Shown: piece by piece, positions 21,001-23,912 of the stretch
How positions within the stretch are numbered: the first letter of the stretch is position 1
How the letters are laid out: each line of letters opens with the position of its first letter
IMG/VR virus record: IMGVR_UViG_3300025897_000089
Coordinates: 1-23,912 of that record
Strand: one strand, 5' to 3'
Length of the DNA stretch: 23,912 bases
Source of the DNA: a virus
Program-made: the position numbers and the translations under genes
Notes under the pieces: generated by a model
Told to the model about the DNA's origin: nothing
Database searches by the model: none
Seen by the model: the letters and a program-made list of their open reading frames with translations, nothing else

Positions 21001-22146
21001 GATGTATCGTCAACAACGACTGACACAACTACGACGACCACGGACTCGGCAGGATCACCGGACAGGGTGAATTTTATCACCGCCCCGGCAAGCACGGACG
21101 TAGTTGCTATAACAACATTGGCGGATTACCATTACTACAACGTAGGGTCAGACATAATATTAAACCAAACACAGTTGGCATCAAATGGCCAGCCACTGTC
21201 CACTAACGATGTGATATCAGTGACAACATTCAACAACGCACTTGGAATGAAACTAAGAAGAGAAGTGCTGGAAGGACAATCAAGCAACACGTTCCATTTG
21301 AGATTTACTCCACTGAACGCCACGTACACTTATGTCTGGTTGAATGGAGTACAACTGACACAAGGTTATGACTACACACTGAGCGGCAACGTGATCACAG
21401 TAGTGAACAAGACAATAACATCGTCAGACAGACTAGATGTGATGTACTTCGCACTTGATACAGCGATTGGTGGCACAGGATTTAGGATATTCAAAGATAT
21501 GCTTAATAGGACTTTCTACAAGCGTATCAGCAAAACGTCAACGACACAGGTAATAAACGACATAGTAGAAGGATCGCAGACGATCACAGTCGACGACGGA
21601 ACAATTTTACCAACACCTGTTGCATCAAACAACATGCCGGGTGTGATCTTCATAGACAAGGAGAGAATAGAGTACTTCACTAAAACTGGAAATATTTTAG
21701 GACAGTTGAAAAGAGGTACGCTTGGTACAGGAATTAAGGATCATGGTTCAGGCGCAGAAGTGGTAGATGCGTCAGGAACTCAAACCATCCCTTATGCGGA
21801 CACAGTGTACACCAATACCTTCACAGGTGATGGCAGTACTGTTGCGTTTGCACTATCACAGATACCGGCTTCCGCTAGTGAGTTAGACATATTCATTGGT
21901 GGCCAACGATTGTTGCTCACTAGCGAGGACGGATCAACTATTAACTATTCTGTGGACGGATCTACTGCGACAGTGACTCTAAGCACTGTTCCAACTGACA
22001 GTACACAGGTTAAAATCTTACACAAGAAAGGACAGGTTTGGTATACAACATTAGGCAGTAATCCTAGTGACGGTAAGGGCTTACAAGCTTCAACCACTCA
22101 ACAAGCTAAATTCATAGCTAACGAGCCAACAAACTCACCTGAATAA
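9094..22146 (+). CDS. Giant gp7-like baseplate wedge/adhesin protein (4350 aa)
   Basis: A single uninterrupted ORF directly after gp6, the gp7 position. T4 gp7 is about 1032 aa; this is four times longer. The N-terminus (LPAFYRTDTNQRFLSSTLDP, YIG, RMSYQLEPAVTY, INYREYFWMPEGP) resembles large structural proteins of marine T4-like phages. Residues 1714-1810 contain YKFYQGYIREKGTQNAVDRL then YEGEDITLDLYPEW, which aligns by eye with T4 gp7 (SYDFYSTKGIEASYKFL..LYNEEVEIEIESG). Other parts in order: cupredoxin-like domain 183-291; beta modules near 690 and 930; carbohydrate-binding-like module 1667-1706; seven FG-GAP-type repeats 2100-2549; GEVWWDLSTVKWTWYEQGEQ near 2640; YVDWMFKTSFINAK...EVKPFHTKLREY near 3117-3171; GSGY-type repeat with a His-rich insertion 3226-3373; a second carbohydrate-binding-like module near 3416; then beta modules to the C-terminus. 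No signal peptide is seen. The gp7 assignment is moderately sure; the adhesin role is inferred. Confidence 0.75.
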   Translation: MADNTTNSLTNNEVVKQGDNEYRRTVQHLPAFYRTDTNQRFLSSTLDPLVQKGSLERLDGYIGRQDAYTRQPTDRYLTATSRDRMSYQLEPAVTYTDRDTTSVNPEDQVKFTGTYDDYINQIKYFGGNVDNHDRINKETVYSWNPAIDYDKLINYREYFWMPEGPTSIEIDSAGPSAVAEYDVVNLAKGAYNFGHRPGENNPILKLYRGNTYKFKVNATGHPFWIMTEPYKSMVAEDGSTSTLYSTGVTNNGADYGTVTFTVPTYVDAVSTPDTLYYQCGNHDSMYGILQIRTTTATTAIDPTNDIVGVKNYSLRTLNLSNGMKVKFTNSLVATNYQDKEYYVEGVGDAITLTDVDDLITPASYATESTIVYDSVGYDSRPYAKAYYRPDTKDYITIKRDSRDQNAWSRYNRWFHRSIIDETARINGYTPTLDEDSRAKRPIIEFDSGLALYNHGTVAKTSVTLYDTVTTDAFSDVVLQTGYIVDGIALTEGMRVIFAADTDPIVKNKIYKVSFATAGDSTQVISLTEEADGVPADKDSVFVEFGTANQGKTFYYDSATTAWIEAQQKTGVNQQPLFGMWDNKHISFDDTTTYPNSSFAGAKVFEFATSDTATTDTVLGIKVKYNSINNVGDIVFESDHTSGTFTYKDGTKTVTETLAIGHLHYTTGRTTHNSKSAWIKRTNESRQRVVRTFVADDTEKQLFPIDFYENSSAITDLELSVSVNGSRKTLTTDYTVVNGTTNKYVRFNKALSVDDQIRLAGHSSADKVVGKGIYEIPDSLATNSLNQQSGTYTYGQIMKHVVDIFDKNQDITGSVPGTSNLRDKPDARLTGGSIHQHEGPLLPAIFGLIDQDSNFISAIEYASQEYEKWYHAFLTHATGTAYEGVAADRVDEIISSITEGRNSSFPFFYEDMIGWGENVSTRSYTVQGESQTEYALDSQHNTTTTSNRAVYVYLNGAQLLSGTDYTFSTVDDSVEISATLAEGDKVVIKDYADTTGSYMPPSPTKLGMYPRFKPESFIDDTYLTSQTMIRRHDGSFIKAYGDERDDLILELEKRIYNNCKITYDSTLLDIHDVKPTAFSSTEYTLTELNEVMGTDFYVWAGRNNVQYINNTQFVEGAPFTYNYALSTNRITPSEKLPGHWRAIYHYFYDTDAPHVRPWEMLGHSEKPTDWESTYGAAPYTSGNTVLWNAVATATGQHSKPQILDYLPVDASGNLLDPIAAGLVGNLDLPGRQATWKFGDQAPAETAWRKSSAYPFTVMKTLALTKPAKFFSNYFDLSRLSTNTAGNQIYSETGIRNTLATAKYHLETITDNSTGVTTRYQTAGYQNFVVNYLISRNVDTTAFYYNKMKNLTVQMAYKLGGFTDKDNLKVLTDSVSPGSTTGSKFIPDENYKILFRTSNPVESFTYSGVLIEKNTDTGQDGSSLLGGYKVLGYSTTKPYFKFNYPVKTTTQSAVSVAGATPVSRYNYYQEDTQTIPYGHVFTTIQDVTDFLFGHGHWLEDQGFKFNKYSNELKETLNWANAVREFLFWTTQEWAPGSAVTVSPAADGFELDTNNSVVGRLRNLAGDYSLLDAGGRKIDIRDISTKRIGKTFELGIKSQDTGLYNIALNTVQKEHILLFDNSTVFADIIYDPFTGFRQQRLKLVGFKTAGWNGDYYAPGFVFDAAQVTYWTANTDYNVGDSIEFQGKFYVARVNHNSATKFDSASWILKAEKPAPQLIPNFDYKISQFNDFYELESNNFDESQQQLAQRLIGYQSRDYLENLFVNDVSQYKFYQGYIREKGTQNAVDRLLKAKYEGEDITLDLYPEWMIRSGTLGNTDSVENIQITLEANKITADPQSIELFDTSNGTLEYSRSNYIAKTDLYRRPVDYTAATTFSRLDYSQEGVDRDVAQVFKTAGYPQLNQVQHTAFNIVDLVNLDMNAITSNDLVWVANKSNRDWDVFRLTSAGYRIASLTPINDVTQLEITFTGSHGLSAGSTSTQADYFGISNSEEVTLNGVYRVDSTPDHRTVIIDYAGNTGFIPALADGSTADSYGNIYKFISVRLASMDNVNDLLNHADYNSKDEAIAKEGDKVFADADSSGLWRVYEKQDPYTTALVLSPDSETVDQEFGHRIVARNDGRAVIVSAPGKGQGEINFLFRVSSEAGTLLQSQSVGTMTDNDDNTSRLGESLSMSTDENFVVAGAPYTNTIGLDGSTRQLNSGLIKIYVWDPTTFKYGLLETVTPPTDGSSANENLNFGWAHKISEPTVSSLRSTAQKYLFVSAPGHDSDTGRVYMYTWGIGADGSTYSTWTQDYTIEAPDGGSGQRFGHRIQANDNGDILAVSSLAPGNAGKVEIFVKTSQSNDGSSQNSFALAQTLTGVASDGSTVNTAFGEAIAMSKDGTSLIIGAPGVDGTEQPDAGAIYYYKWNADGSTNTYTLQQTLSAPDTQSNMKFGTSLDINDSGTRLVIGAENFANVREIKFDSGRTTFDLQDTRVVDPNTGSGGAYTATMYNTKFVIDDSLVSVSVSENDDFGRGLCMIDNTVLVGSPNDDGNTDTSDGSSKISNDGTVNIYDLTVNGKYAWDNIVTEDALIDIDKMGQVFEFNNSTKQIRDYYELYDPVKGRILGVADREINIKTTWDPATYNFGTNADGKTHWAEKHIGEVWWDLSTVKWTWYEQGEQEFKTNHWGQLFPGSSIDVYEWTESTFLPSQWNTRSATQQGTTERITGTALNGDDTQYTVIPRYNSRLDSFVNYYYYWVKNKATIPSNSVVVRKNTTAYVANLIANPERYGFKYYSVTDTSKFIINNVNNLIGDEITLNVDVRTNNFEADAHSVWKLAREGDKDYRPGARIESRWWDSLAGKNTSGDLVPDPDLPVNERYGNSTRPRQGWYVDRFNALKEIIDYTNTVLKKNQLVGQINLTNLDAKEPEPTVQSLEWDQSIDTYAELTYIDTRDLSGTVRYLVKADETANGYWAIYTWDGTEFTRTKIQTYNTSSYWSYTDWYGTDPDVHGMLHGENTKIDKQVTYEYELDTLSLAVGKHVKVTSADTGGWKLFMKTATGYTNVGTENGTIRLSTKLYDYSQDASGFAGDDNFDDNFFDQEPSIETRNILTALRDDIFINALAIEYNTLFFIGLSKVLSEQIYVDWMFKTSFINAKNSVRPLDQRKTYTSGTDSWIESYINEVKPFHTKLREYRLGHTGTETQDGLFTDFDSPTFYDATTGKIRSLNVDSDTDKLTQYPWQMWNDYHKKHVSSITVSKGGSGYTTAPTVTIVGGTVGSTGPFQILATSSSGASSGSYGYYYPLFSSLEQSNIWDSQNGGSGTSHSHTFDGYAGTFYMPDSQISNHAQSTISGAYKMYTTPATTAATATATVVSGTVTKITVTSAGANYILTPMVVLTGGASDGSTPSDTARAYTNLSNDLVRDINTTIKFDRVSSTSRVVDWTALTSYAYNDLLRYKNQLYKVTNAFTATTVFDDNIGDVYKVYGDETGLTAADRTKGFYTPGSGMAGNELSQVMSGVDYGGTMVTGLLYSQGQGWDKEGWYNFPWDTYGESRIKAFSADGLTATFTITPAPATSDVYQVYITAGDSSRQKLNDIFRGDGTTTAFTLSAIPDAGVLVEFIPFDDDGVLTPTDDRTLDSIVQGGLFRSALGHAPSDIIMEGDDFISPDTSYAPEETVPGQLFDTLDIKVYTSPESGVPFISEKNHRVEGSTTTFSIGDYPGTLGSVTVSVNGVVKKLTTDYTIDVANKTITFGTAPAEYSVVSTKVFAISGENYRVLDQYTGDGSTVTFTTSTRGEFNLDSTVSDMYITVDGVPTTAFSTTTTANTITVTFNTAPTANSFIQIAGFNKSSSSTRSFASIRNQAITYDGSTDRYTLTYPPGSIGPLSGLTIVEANGKVLRGPDVSYYMGDGTTVGFDFNPLSGLGSLQVTADTTTNSADTTATTTDIEEDLPLGEDSTIDPVKVITSTSQIQIHVNGVEQILNTHYTVDLGNGVHTTDVSSTTTDTTTTTTDSAGSPDRVNFITAPASTDVVAITTLADYHYYNVGSDIILNQTQLASNGQPLSTNDVISVTTFNNALGMKLRREVLEGQSSNTFHLRFTPLNATYTYVWLNGVQLTQGYDYTLSGNVITVVNKTITSSDRLDVMYFALDTAIGGTGFRIFKDMLNRTFYKRISKTSTTQVINDIVEGSQTITVDDGTILPTPVASNNMPGVIFIDKERIEYFTKTGNILGQLKRGTLGTGIKDHGSGAEVVDASGTQTIPYADTVYTNTFTGDGSTVAFALSQIPASASELDIFIGGQRLLLTSEDGSTINYSVDGSTATVTLSTVPTDSTQVKILHKKGQVWYTTLGSNPSDGKGLQASTTQQAKFIANEPTNSPE
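9640..9966 (+). other. Cupredoxin-like domain inside the gp7-like protein
   Basis: Residues 183-291 show a cupredoxin layout: LKLYRGNTYKFKV, then GHPFWIM, a NNGADYGTVTFTVP strand and LYYQCGNHDSMYGILQI. The four candidate type-1 copper ligands are H221, C279, H282 and M285, in the plastocyanin order H...C-x-x-H...M. The H-to-M spacing is shorter than in plastocyanin. Whether it binds copper or is a structural relic is not known. Confidence 0.7.
14092..14211 (+). other. Carbohydrate-binding-like (CBM5/12-type) module in the gp7-like protein
   Basis: Residues 1667-1706 read W.ANTDYNVGDSIEFQGKFYVA followed by an F...SW end. This is the short aromatic pattern of chitin-binding-like modules (Y..GD.V.Y.G..Y......H......W). 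A second, weaker copy (DWTALTSYAYNDLLRYKNQL) lies at about residue 3415. Ligand unknown. Confidence 0.5.
14233..14523 (+). other. T4 gp7-like conserved segment
   Basis: Residues 1714-1810 hold the region of best resemblance to T4 gp7: an F.DFYELESNNFDESQQQLAQ helix, then YIREKGTQNAVDRLLKAKYE and GEDITLDLYPEW. In T4 gp7 a similar KG....YKFL..LYNEEVEIEI stretch lies in the C-terminal half. This segment is the main reason to call the giant ORF gp7-like rather than simply a fibre. Confidence 0.55.
15391..16740 (+). other. Seven FG-GAP-type repeats, probable seven-bladed beta-propeller
   Basis: Within residues 2100-2549 the pattern F/L-G-x-x-(I/L)...(D/N)G...(V)x(A/G)AP recurs seven times: EFGHRIVARNDG..VSAPG, RLGESLSMSTDE..AGAPY, NFGWAHKIS..VSAPGH, RFGHRIQANDNG..SSLAPG, AFGEAIAMSKDG..IGAPG, KFGTSLDINDSG..IGAEN and DFGRGLCMIDNT..GSPNDD. 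Integrin-alpha-type propellers also have seven such blades. Repeat six carries an insertion of roughly 60 residues before repeat seven. Confidence 0.8.
18769..19212 (+). other. GSGY-type beta repeat pair interrupted by a His-rich insertion
   Basis: Two related half-repeats, ITVSKGGSGYTTAPTVTIVG (about residues 3226-3246) and VTKITVTSAGANYILTPMVV (from 3350), flank a segment of roughly 75-80 residues. That segment contains SHSHTFDGYAGTFYMPDSQI and NHAQS. The half-repeats match a repeat common in phage tail proteins. The middle segment does not share their composition and looks like an inserted domain. Confidence 0.55.
19657..22040 (+). other. C-terminal array of repeated beta-sandwich modules in the gp7-like protein
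   Basis: Modules with the plan GDG(S/T)T..F.L, then V.V.VNG.....DYT, then V.F..AP....V recur along residues 3522-4316. Examples are FRGDGTTTAFTLSAIP (about 3570), VEGSTTTFSI..VSVNGVVKKLTTDYTI (about 3680), YTGDGSTVTFTTS (about 3753), LEGQSSNTFHLRF..WLNGVQLTQGYDYTL (about 4060-4100) and FTGDGSTVAFALSQIPASAS (about 4243). A compact domain with GVIFIDKERIEYF and LKRGTLGTG (about 4185-4215) lies before the last module. Two Thr/Asp-rich low-complexity inserts occur near 20803-20880 and 20992-21060. Confidence 0.65.
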
Positions 22147-22149
22147 ATA
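22142..22149 (+). promoter_or_regulatory. Weak late-promoter-like box at the giant gene's stop
   Basis: AATAAATA is one mismatch from TATAAATA and overlaps the TAA stop of the giant gene. It ends only 6 bases before the next ATG, so a transcript starting from it would be nearly leaderless. A chance match is likely. Confidence 0.15.
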
Positions 22150-22155
22150 CACTAG

Positions 22156-22881
22156 ATGACACAGGATACTAAACAAACAGAATCAAAAGAAGAAAACAAA
22201 AAACCCCAGGATAACACAGGTGTTATGATGACGGGACATATCAAGATCTTTGACCCAGAGACGGGTGAGGTCATCGTTGATAAAAGAAACGCGATCCACT
22301 ACGAGAACATGTCTCAGGCATTGGCCAATTCGCTGGCAAACAAGACAACAGGCTTTGTGCATGAGATGGCATTAGGTAATGGCGGAACAAGTGTTGATCC
22401 CACAGGTATAATCACATATCTTACACCAAACTCAACAGGTACAAATGCAACTTTGTACAACCAAACATATTACAAAGTGGTAGATGATACTTCTGCTACC
22501 AACAAGGACACCACGAGGAACAAGATGGAAGTGAGACACACGGCAGGTAACAAGTACACCGACATTGTTGTGACTTGCACATTGGATTATGGTGAGCCCA
22601 CGGGACAGGCCGCGTTTGACAACACAACAGATTTCAATGGCGATTATGTGTTTGATGAATTGGGACTGAAATCATGGGAAGGGACAGAGAACGGATCAAC
22701 GAACAAACTGTTGACACACGTTGTATTCCATCCAGTACAGAAATCTCTAAACAGGTTGATACAAATTGATTACACTTTAAGGATTCAGAGTTTAACAACA
22801 TTCACCGAAACAAGCTCGACTGCACTGTCAACTTCAAACACAGTAAGTGGAACGACTTCAGGTGGTAACACAGGATACTAA
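22156..22881 (+). CDS. Phage virion structural protein, unknown role (241 aa)
   Basis: A putative baseplate or tail structural protein, placed between the gp7-like and fibre-like genes where T4 has gp8 and gp9. I see no convincing similarity to either. Residues 1-24 are polar and charged (MTQDTKQTESKEENKKPQDN). The conserved-looking core begins at about 26 with GHIKIFDPETGEVIVDKRNA, followed by IHYENMSQALANSLANKT, MALGNGGTSVDP and DIVVTCTLDYGEPTGQAAFD...FDELGLK. This layout recurs in structural proteins of marine T4-like phages. The last 28 residues are Thr/Ser/Gly-rich and end in GY, like gp6. The ATG lies 9 bases after the giant gene's stop with no Shine-Dalgarno, so it may depend on coupling. 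M24/M25 (22225, 22228) are alternative starts with AGG at 22218-22220. Confidence 0.75.
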   Translation: MTQDTKQTESKEENKKPQDNTGVMMTGHIKIFDPETGEVIVDKRNAIHYENMSQALANSLANKTTGFVHEMALGNGGTSVDPTGIITYLTPNSTGTNATLYNQTYYKVVDDTSATNKDTTRNKMEVRHTAGNKYTDIVVTCTLDYGEPTGQAAFDNTTDFNGDYVFDELGLKSWEGTENGSTNKLLTHVVFHPVQKSLNRLIQIDYTLRIQSLTTFTETSSTALSTSNTVSGTTSGGNTGY

Positions 22882-22887
22882 TAGATG
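22871..22887 (+). promoter_or_regulatory. RBS and double stop before the fibre-like gene
   Basis: CAGGATACTAAT is followed by AGATG. AGGA (22872-22875) lies 9 bases before the ATG at 22885. The upstream stop TAA (22879-22881) is followed in another frame by TAG (22882-22884), directly abutting the ATG. This supports the start at 22885. Confidence 0.65.
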
Positions 22888-23912
22888 TCGTACACTGTAA
22901 ACAAGTCAAACAGCTCAGCATCACCAAACCAGTACACGGTGCAGGATGGTGTTGTGAACACCCAGACTGATCTTTCGTTCATAGGTAAAGGTTATGCAGG
23001 TTACGGAGAGGTGATCGCAGAGAACTTCCTACACCTGATGGAGAACTTCGCAAACACGACAGCACCTACTAAACCCGTACAGGGACAACTTTGGTATGAC
23101 AGTGCAACAAGCAGGCTAAAGGTATATTCAGGAACAGTATTCGTACCGTCAGGCGGAAACGTCCCGTACCAATCAACGGAACCCACGGCCCCTGCACAGG
23201 GAGATATATGGATAGACTCAGACACAGGACAGATGTACTACTACAATGGAACAACTTCGATACTTGTAGGACCACCAAGTTCAACAGGTACCACAAACGG
23301 ATTCACGTACGATGTAATAGTTGATTCATCGGATGCATCACAGAACATAACCAAGTGGTTCAATGACGGTAACCTTATCGCAATAATATCGGAAGACGAG
23401 TTCACCCCAAAGGCCACTCTCTCAGGATTTGCAACGATCAAGAAAGGTATAACACTGACCACAGCGATATCGGGTACAAAATTTGCAGGAACGGCCACGG
23501 ACTCAGACGCACTGGGCGGAGTTGCGGCGGCATCGTACTTGAGATCCAATGCCAACGACACAACTGCCGGAACGCTAGGTATAGTTACAGACTCTGGTAT
23601 GACTGTGGGTGCGGACAGTGACCTATCAATAACAGTGGACTCCACAGGGGTAATTGTTTCAAATGTGATAGTAGACACAGACATAACATTCAAAATGAAC
23701 GACGGAGGTGTAACAACCACGTTAATGACGTTGGACGGATCAGCATCAAGAGTGGGTATCGGAACAACCACACCGAGCTCGACATTACAAGTGGCAGGAA
23801 CAACGACAGCGACAGCATTCGTGGGACCACTGACCGGTGCAGTCACAGGAAACGTGACAGGAAACATCGCAGGGTCAGGTGCCAGCAGTCTGGGTGCAAC
23901 AACACTATCAGG
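22885..23912 (+). CDS. Tail-fibre-like structural protein, 5' part (at least 342 aa, runs off the window)
   Basis: The frame is open from 22885 to the window end, so the C-terminus is missing. The N-terminus (TDLSFIGKGYAGYGEVIAEN, then FLHLMENFANTTAPTKPVQG) is one I recognise from large fibre or baseplate-attached proteins of marine T4-like phages. Two short related motifs follow, GQLWYDSATSRLKVYSG (67-83) and GDIWIDSDTGQMYYYNG (106-122), a mini-repeat common in phage tail proteins. From about 200 the sequence is fibre-like: GTKFAGTATDSDALGGVAAA, SYLRSNANDTTAGTLG, then VGIGTTTPSSTLQVAG at about 290 and VTGNVTGN repeats up to the cut. The GIGT..P...L.V.G motif often precedes a C-terminal S74 chaperone in fibres, which may lie downstream. 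It probably contributes to host attachment. AGGA lies 9 bases upstream of the ATG. Confidence 0.8.
   Translation, partial: MSYTVNKSNSSASPNQYTVQDGVVNTQTDLSFIGKGYAGYGEVIAENFLHLMENFANTTAPTKPVQGQLWYDSATSRLKVYSGTVFVPSGGNVPYQSTEPTAPAQGDIWIDSDTGQMYYYNGTTSILVGPPSSTGTTNGFTYDVIVDSSDASQNITKWFNDGNLIAIISEDEFTPKATLSGFATIKKGITLTTAISGTKFAGTATDSDALGGVAAASYLRSNANDTTAGTLGIVTDSGMTVGADSDLSITVDSTGVIVSNVIVDTDITFKMNDGGVTTTLMTLDGSASRVGIGTTTPSSTLQVAGTTTATAFVGPLTGAVTGNVTGNIAGSGASSLGATTLS

Noticed and set aside
23241-23867. 208-codon open frame on the minus strand
   Set aside because: It is antisense to the fibre-like gene. The Val/Pro/Ser-rich composition is what the reverse complement of a Thr/Gly-rich fibre gives.
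1-23912. CRISPR arrays, tRNAs, insertion sequences
   Set aside because: Non-coding space totals under 100 bases, the tandem repeats are in-frame coding repeats, and no transposase or tRNA-like element was seen.

Overview
The window is one co-directional (+ strand) structural block of a T4-like contractile-tailed phage (myovirus), almost entirely coding. The recognisable order is gp53-like (3' end only), a large hub-like protein, gp5-like central spike, gp25, gp6, a 4350-residue gp7-like protein, a 241-residue structural protein, and the 5' end of a tail-fibre-like gene. Only baseplate and adhesin genes are present. There are no metabolic, replication, tRNA, mobile-element or CRISPR features. 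The protein style, including the gp7-like N-terminus, the FIGKGYAGYGEVIAENFLHL fibre N-terminus and the long Thr/Ser/Gly tails, resembles T4-like phages from marine plankton (cyanophage or pelagiphage-like relatives). That placement is recognition from memory, not a search. The host cannot be read from this window.

Layout: 2-166 is the end of gp53. 168-2549 is a 793-aa hub-like protein with a 30-bp tandem repeat near its start. 2563-5133 is gp5-like, with an OB fold and beta-helix but no lysozyme domain, then a helical tandem-repeat stalk and a C-terminal peptidase-S74-type chaperone motif. 5133-5558 is gp25 and 5612-9094 is gp6. 9094-22146 is a single intact 13-kb ORF, and 22156-22881 a 241-aa structural protein. 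22885 to the window end is an incomplete fibre-like gene. The only non-coding gap of note (53 bp, 5559-5611) holds a T4-type late-promoter-like box.

Together these genes would build the baseplate. gp53, gp25, gp6 and the gp7-like protein are wedge parts, the hub-like protein and gp5 form the central hub and membrane-facing needle, and the last two genes probably encode peripheral or receptor-facing parts. The gp7-like protein is the unusual element. Embedded in it are a cupredoxin-like domain with a complete set of candidate copper ligands, seven FG-GAP-type repeats (a likely seven-bladed propeller), carbohydrate-binding-like modules, a His-rich insertion and many beta-sandwich modules. This suggests that receptor or surface-binding functions have been loaded onto a wedge protein. 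Several genes are coupled by TAATG overlaps, and the ribosome-binding site often lies in the last codons of the upstream gene.
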